64,000 bases of DNA from NCBI RefSeq assembly GCF_049331405.1, contig NZ_CP186274.1, positions 7,564,001 through 7,628,000 on the forward strand, given 5' to 3'. Positions 9,160 through 16,736 of this stretch are shown here, piece after piece (position 1 is the first letter of the stretch; every line of letters starts with the position of its first letter). A program made the translations under genes and the position numbers. This stretch comes from PoT sp049331405 (GTDB lineage: Bacteria; Planctomycetota; Planctomycetia; Isosphaerales; Isosphaeraceae). Under the pieces are notes generated by a model. It was not told the origin of the DNA and did not search any database. It saw nothing but the letters and a program-made list of their open reading frames with translations.

Positions 9160-10602
9160 GTGTCGACTCCCGCAACCAAGAATAAGACCGCCAGGGGGCA
9201 TGCCGCCCCTGGCAAGTTTAAGTCCGCGATCAAGTGGGCCTTCTGCGCCGCGGCCTTCCTCACGGTGGCCGGCGCCGTCGGCTGGTACTCGCAGTTCCGG
9301 GGGATCCATGCCTCGACCCACAACGCCGAGGCGTTGACCACCGACCAGGGGCCTGGGGATTCGGAGCAGGTCGTCCCCGTGGAGACGACCCACACCTCCC
9401 CCGGCGGGATCATGAGGCTCTCCACGCAGATCGGCTCCGTGCATCCTTACGAGGAGGCCGACCTCTATGCGAAGGTCTCGGGCTACCTCTCGAAGCTCTA
9501 CGTGGACTACGGCGACCGCGTGAAGCAGGACCAGGTCATCGCAGAGATCGACGACCCCGAGATCGTGAAAGAGTCGGAGCGGGCCGCCGCCGACGTGGAG
9601 CAGGCCAAGGCGGCCGTAGTCCAGTCCGAGGCGTTCATCGAGTCGGCCAAGGCGGATCGCGACGCCGCCGGCACGGCCATCGAACAGGCCGCCGCCGAGG
9701 TCGACCGATACACGTCCATGCGGACCTTCCACGAGAAGAAGTTCGCCCGCTACAACCAACTCGTCTCGAAACGTGCGATCCCGCAGCAAATCGCCGACGA
9801 GGAGGAGGAGAGCTACGAGTCGGCCCGTTCGTCTGAGGTCGCCTCGCACAAGGCGGTCCTCAACGCCAAGGCCCAGTTCAACGCCGCAGCCGCACGCGTG
9901 AAGAAGGCCGAGGCGGATCTCACCGAGGCCAAGGCGAACGTCGACGTGGCTCAGGCCAAGTTGGCCAAGGCCCAGGTCTTCGTCGGCTACACCAGGATTC
10001 GGGCCCCCTACGACGGTGTCATCACCAAGCGGAACTTCTTCCGCGGGGCCTTCATCCGGTCGGCCTCCGAGGGGGGGGCCATCCCGCTCGTCACCGTCGC
10101 CCGCACCGACATGGTCAGGGTCGTGACCGAGGTGCCCGACCGTGACGTCCCGCTTGCCGACGTGGGTGACGACGCCGAGGTCACGCTCGATGCCCTCGGC
10201 GCCGCGGTCTTCAAGGGGAAGGTCTCCCGCTTCGCCGAGACCGAGGATCCGACTTCCCGGACCATGCACACCGAGATCGACCTCCCCAACCCCGACAACA
10301 AGATCCGCGCGGGTATGTACGGGATCACCAAGATCATGCTCGACAAGTCGACCAAGAGCATGACCTTGCCGGCGTCCGTCGTCGTGGGGGAGTCGAAAGG
10401 GGGCAAGGCCGACATCTACGTCATCAAGAACGGGCGGGTGAAGAAGGTGCAGATCACCGTCGGTTCCGACGACGGCCTCCGTGTGGAGGTCCTCTCGGGG
10501 CTCAAGCCCGACGACGAGGTGATCGTCAGTACCGGCTCCGTCTCCGAAGGGACTCGAGTCCGGAGTGAGGGGGAGCCGACCCACCAGACGCCTCGCCAAT
10601 GA
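9160..10602 (+). CDS. HlyD/RND periplasmic adaptor (membrane fusion protein)
   Basis: Predicted 480-residue adaptor linking the RND pump to the TolC channels. A single N-terminal membrane segment (about residues 25-44) anchors it. The split lipoyl/barrel-sandwich half (YAKVSGYLSKLYVDYGDRVK) precedes a long alpha-helical hairpin rich in Ala, Glu and Lys (about residues 140-265). The second lipoyl half (IRAPYDGVITKRNFFRGAF), a beta-barrel and a membrane-proximal domain ending in VEVLSGLKPDDEVIVS follow. The GTG start has GGAGG nine bases upstream. It lies 55 bp after the pump, so co-transcription with 2061-9104 is likely. The last residues are polar and add no known domain. Confidence 0.92.
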   Translation: MSTPATKNKTARGHAAPGKFKSAIKWAFCAAAFLTVAGAVGWYSQFRGIHASTHNAEALTTDQGPGDSEQVVPVETTHTSPGGIMRLSTQIGSVHPYEEADLYAKVSGYLSKLYVDYGDRVKQDQVIAEIDDPEIVKESERAAADVEQAKAAVVQSEAFIESAKADRDAAGTAIEQAAAEVDRYTSMRTFHEKKFARYNQLVSKRAIPQQIADEEEESYESARSSEVASHKAVLNAKAQFNAAAARVKKAEADLTEAKANVDVAQAKLAKAQVFVGYTRIRAPYDGVITKRNFFRGAFIRSASEGGAIPLVTVARTDMVRVVTEVPDRDVPLADVGDDAEVTLDALGAAVFKGKVSRFAETEDPTSRTMHTEIDLPNPDNKIRAGMYGITKIMLDKSTKSMTLPASVVVGESKGGKADIYVIKNGRVKKVQITVGSDDGLRVEVLSGLKPDDEVIVSTGSVSEGTRVRSEGEPTHQTPRQ

Positions 10603-10715
10603 GTCCGGCAACGGCACGGCTAGTTTGGATTCCCCAAGGTTCTTGTGTTGTTTACGATAGGCCCGAGGCGGAAAGGATTCCCCTCGAGCGTGGGTACGAG
10701 GCAGGAGGCTAGAAC

Positions 10716-11369
10716 GTGGCCAACGATCGAAAACGGTGCCGGCCCGGCATCGAGGGGCTCGAAGGACGCCTGGCCCTTAGCACCGTGGCCGCGGCCCCCG
10801 CGCAGCAGGCGCAGCCGAGATCGTCGACGATCTCCGCGGCCCTCGCCAAGGGGGATACCGCCGCGAGCACGGTCGCCACGTTGCAGTCATTCACGCAGGC
10901 TTACCTGAGCAGGGTCGGGGACCCGAACTACAACCCTGCCTTCGACCTGAATCACAATGGGCAGGTCGGGCAGGACGACGGCAAGATCCTCGTGGGCGCC
11001 CTGCCGCCTCTGACAGGAAGGGTTCCCCTGGACTTACGCCTGACGGTCGCGCCGCAGGACAAGGCCTGCGGGAAGACCTCGACGAACCTCGGCGGCGCGA
11101 GCGCTCACAAAGTCACGACCGTGATCGGTCACACGACCCCGGGCGCCCTCATCTTCACCGGCACGGGGACCCTCGATCTCAAGCTCCGGGGTCCCGCGGC
11201 CGTGGCCGATGCCCAGGGTAACTTCTCAGTCAAGGTGACCCTCGAAAACGGCATCAATCAGCTCGACTTCCAGGTCGTCGACCATTACGGGCAGCAATAT
11301 CTCCGGGCCTTCCCCATCCTGTGGACCGGATTCTCACGTTATTCGGCGTCACATCCCAAGCGAACTTGA
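10716..11369 (+). CDS. Secreted planctomycete protein with EF-hand/dockerin-like and Ig-like parts
   Basis: Predicted 217-residue exported protein. Its N-terminus (RPGIEGLEGRLALS) matches the leader-like motif that opens many planctomycete cell-surface proteins. A calcium-loop-like segment follows (DPNYNPAFDLNHNGQVGQDD, near residues 70-90), resembling one dockerin or EF-hand repeat. A beta-rich module ending near residue 200 has the pattern of bacterial Ig-like repeats (ADAQGNFSVKVTLENGINQL). The GTG start has GCAGGAGG seven bases upstream. It follows the efflux cluster by 113 bp on the same strand and may be co-expressed. Its role there is unknown; a surface or secreted partner is only a guess. 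Confidence 0.72.
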   Translation: MANDRKRCRPGIEGLEGRLALSTVAAAPAQQAQPRSSTISAALAKGDTAASTVATLQSFTQAYLSRVGDPNYNPAFDLNHNGQVGQDDGKILVGALPPLTGRVPLDLRLTVAPQDKACGKTSTNLGGASAHKVTTVIGHTTPGALIFTGTGTLDLKLRGPAAVADAQGNFSVKVTLENGINQLDFQVVDHYGQQYLRAFPILWTGFSRYSASHPKRT

Positions 11370-11680
11370 TGAATGCATTACCTGGCTTTGTGGGAGTGAT
11401 TCGAGACTTGCCCCGGCGGAATTTGAAGGTCAACCTCTGCTATATGCCGATTCCGCACGTGCACATTCCCTGGGCATCGCACAGACCAGAGTTCTCATGG
11501 CGATACATCTACGCCCATCGGCGATGCGGTTTGCTGATCTGCGAATCGGCTTTGCCAGGGAAACATGACGCTTGCGGCAGCGAAAATCCTTGGGGTCGAA
11601 TCCCGTGCCATTGCGGGTTCGATTCGTCCGTGAGTGTAGATCTGCAACGATGGTTGGCGAAATCAACCGTCCACGAGCAT
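11370..11680. other. Intergenic, nothing recognised
   Basis: About 310 bases between the secreted Ig-like protein and the response-regulator remnant. No coding frame with family resemblance, RNA gene or strong hairpin was seen on either strand. Confidence 0.5.
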
Positions 11681-11932
11681 TCATTTCGTCGCGTAATAGG
11701 CCAGGCTCGTGCCCCCTTTCTGATCCAGCTTGTGGCGGATGCGCTCGCGATAGTCCTCGATGGTCTTGATGCTCAGGTGCAATCGTTGGGCGATCTCCGC
11801 CGTCTTTACCCCTTCTCCACCCAAGCGAAAGACCTGCAACTCGCGATCGGCTAGTTCGTCGAGCGGGGAGCACGGCACATCGCCGGCGGAGCGATGCAAC
11901 ATCTTCTCGGTCATGGAATCGATCAAATGAGG
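11681..11932 (-). pseudogene. LuxR/NarL-type response-regulator remnant (HTH end only)
   Basis: The minus-strand frame encodes the C-terminal helix-turn-helix of a NarL/FixJ-type regulator: DELADRELQVFRLGGEG, then KTAEIAQRLHLSIKTIEDYR and a closing LAYYATK. The last part of the linker (MTEKMLHRSAG) is present, but the receiver domain with its phospho-acceptor aspartate is missing. Upstream, the frame runs directly into the palindrome array and IS200-type element, so the gene was probably truncated when that element arrived or by later deletion. A free-standing HTH protein starting at the ATG at 11914 is possible but unlikely. Confidence 0.7.
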
Positions 11933-11934
11933 CT

Positions 11935-12093
11935 CCTCGGCCGGAGGCCGAGGTATCAGGAAGGCCCCCCGAGGGGGCCCGATACGTGAGGAAGCCCCCG
12001 TTGGGGGCGATGACTTGAGTCGCTCCGTCGGAGCCCGGTACATGCGGTAGCCCCCGCGGGGGGCGTAAGGCCAGGAAGGCCCCCTCGGGGCCT
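11935..12093. repeat. Array of six short palindromes at about 28 bp pitch (REP/BIME-like)
   Basis: Six GC-rich hairpins with centres near 11944, 11971, 12000, 12028, 12056 and 12085, so spaced 27-29 bp. Examples are CCTCGGCC-GGA-GGCCGAGG (11935-11953), GCCCCCGTTGGGGGC (about 11993-12007) and GCTCCGTCGGAGC (12022-12034). Several units share a loose consensus of GGAAG, C-run, two or three bases, G-run, then CGATAC-like spacer and TGA. An inverted copy of the unit sits on the other side of the adjacent transposase (12541-12559). The arrangement resembles REP elements next to Y1 transposases. There are no unique spacers, so it is not a CRISPR array. Confidence 0.7.
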
Positions 12094-12099
12094 ACGGGG

Positions 12100-12526
12100 T
12101 TACTCCAGGTTCAACTCGCCCTGCCGACGATCCAGCTCATCCTGCTCGCGGATGTACTGCCGCACCCGGGCCTCATCAAGGCCCACCGTGCTCACGCAAT
12201 AACCCGTCGCCCAGAAATGCAGGCCCGTCATCCGGCGGCTCCTTCAACAGCTCACGATGGATCCGGACGGCGCTCTTGCCCTTCAGGAACCCGATCGTGT
12301 TCGCCACGCTATACTTGGGCGGTATGCTCAAGCACAGGTGGATGTGGTCGGGCATCGCGTGCCCTTCCAACAGATCGATCCCGCGTTGACGGCACAATTC
12401 CCGAAGGATCGGGCCGATCTGATGCCGAAGCCTTCCGTAGAAGACTTTGCGGCGGTACTTCGGTATGATCACGACGTGGTACTTGCATTCCCACCGGACA
12501 TGGGAAAGGCTCTGCCATTCGTGCAT
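12100..12526 (-). pseudogene. tnpA: IS200-type Y1 transposase TnpA, frameshifted
   Basis: From the ATG at 12526 the frame reads YHVVIIPKYRRKVFYG, then the metal-binding HUH motif in HAMPDHIHLCLSIP and the block TIGFLKGKSAVRIHREL, all typical of IS200 TnpA. Around 12232-12239 the frame shifts by one base. The family's end (GLHFWATGYCVST, then VRQYIREQD and a stop at 12100-12102) continues in another frame. Removing one C from the CCGCCGG run (as read on the minus strand) restores it. The catalytic tyrosine lies after the break, so the protein as encoded is inactive. GGAGGAG precedes the start. A sequencing error is not excluded. Confidence 0.85.
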
Positions 12527-12575
12527 AGGCTCCTCCTTCCTGCCCCTCGGGGCCTTCCTGGAAGGAGGAGCCTAT
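12525..12575 (-). promoter_or_regulatory. Hairpin covering the transposase ribosome-binding site
   Basis: A perfect inverted repeat with arms ATAGGCTCCTCCTTCC (12525-12540) and GGAAGGAGGAGCCTAT (12560-12575) and a 19-base loop. In the transposase mRNA the GGAGGAG Shine-Dalgarno and the first bases of the start codon fall inside the stem. Known IS200 elements keep expression low by a similar 5' hairpin, so a translational off-switch is inferred. Confidence 0.65.
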
Positions 12576-12962
12576 TTCATTGCACGTCGGATCGCTCGAA
12601 GCTCTTCGGGTCGCACGGCCAGAGGCCGTGGATTTATGACGTATTAAAATAATTCGTGCTTTTTGACTCACTTACGGGCTTCTAGGGCAACACTCAAATC
12701 CTGTGAGTTGCGTTTACCGAGGTATTGATTGAGGTCGTGGAATTTCAGGCTCAAGAAGTGGTGGCTACTTGCTTCTCGCGAGCAGGAGGCTCAATCTTAC
12801 GTCAGCCCTGGGGTGCTCTTCCTTCGCATTTAAGATCCCGGCGAATCCCCGAATCAGTCGAATTTGCAGTGATTCGACAGATTTTCTCGTCAGATTCGTC
12901 GCGAGGTGTGAAACCGATCCCCCTGCTTTCTCGGGTTCCGTTTAGTTTCGAGGAGAAAACCT
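12576..12962. other. Intergenic region with one short palindrome
   Basis: About 390 bases upstream of the metallo-beta-lactamase-fold gene. A hairpin CACGGCC-AGA-GGCCGTG occurs near 12617-12633, similar in style to the palindromes left of the transposase. No gene is supported. The promoter of the next gene is presumably here. Confidence 0.45.
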
Positions 12963-14027
12963 ATGCCCAACCGCTTGCGAAACTCGATCCTGTTGATGAC
13001 TTGGTTGGTCTTCATGACAGGGGCGGATGCACCTGATAGAAACCTTGATATTTACTTCATCGATGTAATGGGCGGTGCGGCGACCTTACTTGTGACGCCG
13101 GAGCGGGAATCGATCCTGATCGACTCGGGATGGCCAGGTCTCAATGACCGCGATCCGAAGCGGATCGTCCACGTCTTGAAGGACGTGGCCAGGCTCGATC
13201 ATCTGGATCACCTCGTCACGACACACTGGCACATGGATCATTATGGTGGCGTCGAGGGGCTGTCGAGAATGCTTCGCATCGACCACTTCTGGGACCGAGG
13301 TCTGCCAGACCTCACCGCCAAGGACGGCGACCGCGTCGCGTTCCCGGACGGGCCCAAGGCCGACGACCCGCTCGGTATCGCCTATCAAAAGGCGAGCGAG
13401 GGGAAGAGGAGGACACTCAAGGCCGGTGATGCCATCCCACTGAAGGGGAGCGTCGAAGCCCTCGTCCTGGCCTCTGGCGGCGAGGTGATCTCCGAGGGAT
13501 CGACGCAGGCTGAGAACAACCCGCTATGTGCGACCGCCCCGGCTGATCTGGACCCCGATCCCAGCGACAATGCGAGGAGCCTCGCGATCCGCTTCAAGTT
13601 CGGCAAGTTCCGTTTTCTCGACTGCGGCGACCTCACCTGGAATGTCGAGAAGAAGCTCGTTTGCCCGAAGAATTTGATTGGTTCGATCGACCTCTTCCAG
13701 GTCACCCACCACGGGATGGCGATCTCGAACCATCCCACTCTGGTCGAGTCCATCAAGCCGGTCGTCGCCGTGATGGACAATGGTCCAAACAAGGGAGGCG
13801 ACGCCAAGGCGGTGGCTCGCTTGAAGTCGATCCCTTCCATCCGAGCCTTGTATCAGCTCCATAAGAACGCTGCCACAACCGACGCCGAAAACACGGATCC
13901 TATGAAGATCGCCAATCGCGAGATCGTTGGCGGGCAGTTCATCCGCGCTTCGGCTTCGCCCGACGGGGCTTCTTTCACCATCCAAATTGGAAGCGACGGG
14001 CCGATGACGAGGTTTGAGTCCCAATAA
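12963..14027 (+). CDS. Secreted metallo-beta-lactamase-fold hydrolase (ComEC/Rec2-like domain)
   Basis: Predicted 354-residue exported protein. A signal peptide of about 22 residues is followed by a metallo-beta-lactamase fold. The metal-binding motif is THWHMDHYGG (near residue 83), preceded by ILIDSGWPG and followed by LDCGDLTW and VTHHG in the positions of later metal ligands. The fold resembles the soluble hydrolase domain attached to ComEC competence proteins, but no membrane channel part is present. AGGAG lies seven bases before the ATG. Neighbours are mobile elements and a split methyltransferase, so context gives no function. Likely substrates (phosphodiester or ester) are not deducible. 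Confidence 0.85.
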   Translation: MPNRLRNSILLMTWLVFMTGADAPDRNLDIYFIDVMGGAATLLVTPERESILIDSGWPGLNDRDPKRIVHVLKDVARLDHLDHLVTTHWHMDHYGGVEGLSRMLRIDHFWDRGLPDLTAKDGDRVAFPDGPKADDPLGIAYQKASEGKRRTLKAGDAIPLKGSVEALVLASGGEVISEGSTQAENNPLCATAPADLDPDPSDNARSLAIRFKFGKFRFLDCGDLTWNVEKKLVCPKNLIGSIDLFQVTHHGMAISNHPTLVESIKPVVAVMDNGPNKGGDAKAVARLKSIPSIRALYQLHKNAATTDAENTDPMKIANREIVGGQFIRASASPDGASFTIQIGSDGPMTRFESQ

Positions 14028-14536
14028 GGTCATTTGGAGTTCGAATTCTTCGACCCAGAAGCCGCGACCTCGTCGAATCATGGTCGCGGCCCCTCGATTT
14101 CAGGGACAAACAGAAAGACTGGTCGCGATGTCGGAATCTGCGGCGCCATCCCCCCTGCTGAGCACGACGGGAGGGGAATTCACCTTGCGTGAGTACCGCT
14201 TGCTTCGAGATGGACGGGAGTGGTCGATCCTCCACACGGGGGCCGTTCTCACTCGAGAGGATGAGGCCAGGGTCATAGATGTGAAAGGTCTTCGATTACC
14301 CTATGGCGTGTCGCTCTGGCCCTCGGCCATAGGCCTGGTGCACGACATCGCGAGTCGACCGATGGAGTTTGCCGGCCGTCGGATCCTCGAACTGGGAGCC
14401 GGCACGGGGTTGCCTGGGATCGTCGCCGCTTCATTCGGCGCGAGGGTCATGCAAAGCGACAGGGATGAGCTTGCTCTACACCTTTGCCGTCGGAACGGCG
14501 AACGGAATGGTGCGAAGAATCTGGAGTATTGCCTCG

Positions 14537-14546
14537 CCGACTGGAC
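14537..14546. repeat. Target-site duplication, left copy
   Basis: CCGACTGGAC, identical to 15807-15816. The preceding G also matches on both sides, so the duplication could be counted as 11 bp. It marks the insertion point of the ISAs1-type element within the methyltransferase gene. Confidence 0.9.
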
Positions 14547-15806
14547 CAGGGCGATTGCACCATAAGTTACTTCGAGAATAGCACTTGCTCGAGATAAGCA
14601 TCGCTCGTCGCCGCTATCAATCTCTTGCCCTTCAATCCGATCTTCTCCGACTTGTTGTTCTTCAGTAGGCTCAACGCCGTCCGACGCAACGCGCTGAAGT
14701 TCGCGTCCGCGTGGCCTCGCCGCAGACGGCTCTGGTCCTCGCCGAACGTCACGTCCAGCGACCAATGGCAGCTGTTCTCGATCGACCAATGGCCCCGCAC
14801 CGCCGCAGCGAACCCCTTCGCGTCAAGGTCGCGGCTCGTGATGTAATAGCGCACGTCGCCGCTGGGCTTGCCGCCACGCGTCCCCTCGCCGATCGCCACG
14901 CCGATCCGCCTCAGCCCCGGCCAGCGGCCACGGTCGGCCAGGGCCTCCGGGGCGTCGCAGATCAGGTACGTCCTCGTCTCCTTCCGCCCGTGACCCTTCT
15001 CGCTCGACTCGTGCTCGCCCGCCGCCACCTTCGCGAAGCCGTCCTCCACGTGCTTCAGGAAGAACTCCTCGATCGCCGCGTGCAGCGTCGGCTGGTTCCC
15101 CTTCACCGCCAGCACGTAGTCGGCCCCGCCGGCCACGATGGCGCCTGCGATCTCCGTCTGGCAGCCCATCGCGTCGATCGTCACCAGGGCCCCGGAGATC
15201 TCCAGCATCTGCAGGAGGACGGGGATCGCCGTGATCTCGTTGCTCTTGGCGTCGGTGACCACCTGGCCCAGGCTGACGTGGTTGGCCGTGGCCCAGGCGC
15301 TGACCATGTGGATGGCCGACTTGCCCGTGCCCTTGTCGAAGCTGCGCCTGGGCGCCTTGCCGTCGATGGCGACGACCTGGCCGGCGGTGATCTCGTGGAG
15401 GGCCGTGATCCAATTCAGCAGGCACTTCTCGAACTCGGCGGGCCTGATGGCGGCGAGGACGGCGTTGAAGCGGTCGTGCGAGGGGATGCCGCTGTCGAGG
15501 TCGAGGAACCTGGCGAGCCAGTCGCGACTTGTGCCGTGCCCAGGCGGCGATGGAGACGAAGTCGTCGGCTCCCGCGATGACGGCGCAGACGGCGATGGCG
15601 ACGATGTTGACGAGCGGGTAGATGACCCGGCCTCGGCGCGGTTCGGTGAGCTCGGAGAAGTGTCGCTGGATCTGAGCGGACTTGGCCCGAGCCATGATGG
15701 ATGCCCGTCGAGCATGGGCGTCTCGCGCCCCGGGCTCTTGCCCGGGCCGTCGCGATCCGCCATGCTCCAGTTATCACATATTACCCAGGATGGCGCAATC
15801 GCCCTG
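14547..15806 (-). mobile_element. ISAs1-family insertion sequence, 1260 bp, complete ends
   Basis: Bounded by 17-bp inverted repeats, CAGGGCGATTGCACCAT at 14547-14563 and its complement with one mismatch at 15790-15806. It is flanked by the 10-bp direct repeat CCGACTGGAC (14537-14546 and 15807-15816). The size, ends and duplication length fit the ISAs1 family. The near-perfect ends and duplication suggest recent insertion into the methyltransferase gene. Confidence 0.93.
14567..15695 (-). pseudogene. ISAs1-family transposase, one-base frameshift
   Basis: The first 58 or so residues from the ATG at 15695 (MARAKSAQIQRHFSELTEP, then NIVAIAVCAVIAGADDF) are the ISAs1/H-repeat N-terminal domain. 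Near 15519-15528 the frame moves by one base, and the rest (DWLARFLDLDSGIPSHDRFN onward) lies in another frame to the stop at 14567. The catalytic DDE residues are present downstream: IDGKAPRRSF, TIDAMGCQTEIA, and HWSIENSCHWSLDVTF. Members are normally a single frame of about 370 residues, so the element is probably now immobile on its own, unless this is a sequencing error or a +1 programmed shift. Confidence 0.85.
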
Positions 15807-15816
15807 CCGACTGGAC
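15807..15816. repeat. Target-site duplication, right copy
   Basis: CCGACTGGAC, the partner of 14537-14546. Removal of one copy together with the element restores the methyltransferase reading frame. Confidence 0.9.
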
Positions 15817-16736
15817 GGCCTGGGAAGAGACTGGAGTCTATGATTGGATCATCGGGGCTGACATCCTCTATGGCGAATCTCTTCATCCTCATCTGCGACA
15901 TATTTTCGACACCAAACTGGCGGAAGGTGGCCGGCTCCTCATATCGGACCCCTTCCGCACCATGAGTCTTCGCTTGATGGAGGCGATGGAGGCAGAAGGA
16001 TGGGACGTTCGGTTCAATAAGTGGGAAATTGGCCTCGAAAATGTAACTCGCCCCGTCGGCGTATTCCAACTCATCCGGACGACAGCCCAAAGCACGACGG
16101 ATTCCGATGCGTAGACTGTATTTGGTTACCGGGTCGACTTGGGTAAGTCGATGAGCATCATTTCGGGTGATGGGGCGCCCTTCAGAGGGCGGGGGCCGGA
16201 CCGGCGGTGATGTGGCCGAAGTCCAGGACGTGACCGGCGCCCCGTCGGAGAAGGCCCGTCAGTGCCTCCGGCGTCGGCCGGCCCTGGCGGCACAGCATCC
16301 TCAGCACGCTCGCCAGCACCGCGTGCACCTTGCTGCGGTTGCCCGCCGACACCTTCCGCGCGATCACCGCCGGGCGGATCTCTCGCTCCGCCAGGTTGTT
16401 CGTCGCGTCCACGCCCTCGTGGTCCAGGAACGCCAGCACGCACTCGCGGTGCTTCCTCAGCAGCCTCGCCAGCCGGGCGTTGTCCGGGTCGGTGTAGTCG
16501 CCCGAGAGCAGCCGCCCCCACTCGGCGTGCCACGGCTTGCGTCCGGGTCGTTTGGGGTGCGGGGTGGGGTCGCCCTTGGAGAAGGGTGCGGCCTGGCACT
16601 TGCCGGCTCGCCGCTGCTTCTCGAGCTCGGCCTTGAGGCGCTCGACCTCGGCTCGCAGCTCGTCGATGATGCGGGCCTGGCTGAGGTGGACCCCATTGTC
16701 TAGACCAAAAAACGGCGATCCTTCGCTACTGTCCAA

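Larger units (their letters stand above)
11935..12575 (-). mobile_element. IS200/IS605-type element, degenerate; ends approximate
   Basis: Consists of a Y1 (HUH) transposase gene bracketed by inverted copies of a GC-rich palindrome: the array on the left, and TGCCCCTCGGGGCCTTCCT within a larger hairpin on the right. IS200-type elements have subterminal hairpins rather than terminal inverted repeats, which fits. About 640 bp is close to the usual 700 bp. The exact cleavage sites cannot be fixed because these elements make no target duplication. Confidence 0.55.
14128..16114 (+). pseudogene. SAM-dependent methyltransferase gene split by an ISAs1-family element
   Basis: Two halves of one class I methyltransferase flank an insertion. 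The 5' part (14128-14546) carries the SAM-binding motif RILELGAGTGLPGIVAA. The 3' part (15817-16114) continues with DWIIGADILYG and RLLISDP. Deleting 14547-15806 and one copy of the 10-bp duplication rejoins the codons for LADWT-AWEE in frame, giving 238 residues. The pattern (GADILY after motif I) matches the METTL21-like/Methyltransf_16 group of protein-lysine-type methyltransferases, but the substrate is unknown. The start at 14128 is chosen because conserved sequence begins soon after; an ATG at 14080 is an alternative. The gene is inactive as it stands. Confidence 0.88.

Noticed and set aside
11935..12093. Possible CRISPR array
   Set aside because: Units are palindromes separated by short degenerate linkers of under 20 bp, repeats are not identical, there are no unique spacers and no cas genes.
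14711..15580. Plus-strand frame inside the ISAs1-type element
   Set aside because: It is the complement of the transposase; Arg/His/Pro-rich with no known domain.
15695..16090. Extension of the ISAs1 transposase frame to 16090
   Set aside because: It crosses the element's right inverted repeat into the methyltransferase gene; the true N-terminus is in another frame, starting at 15695 inside the element.
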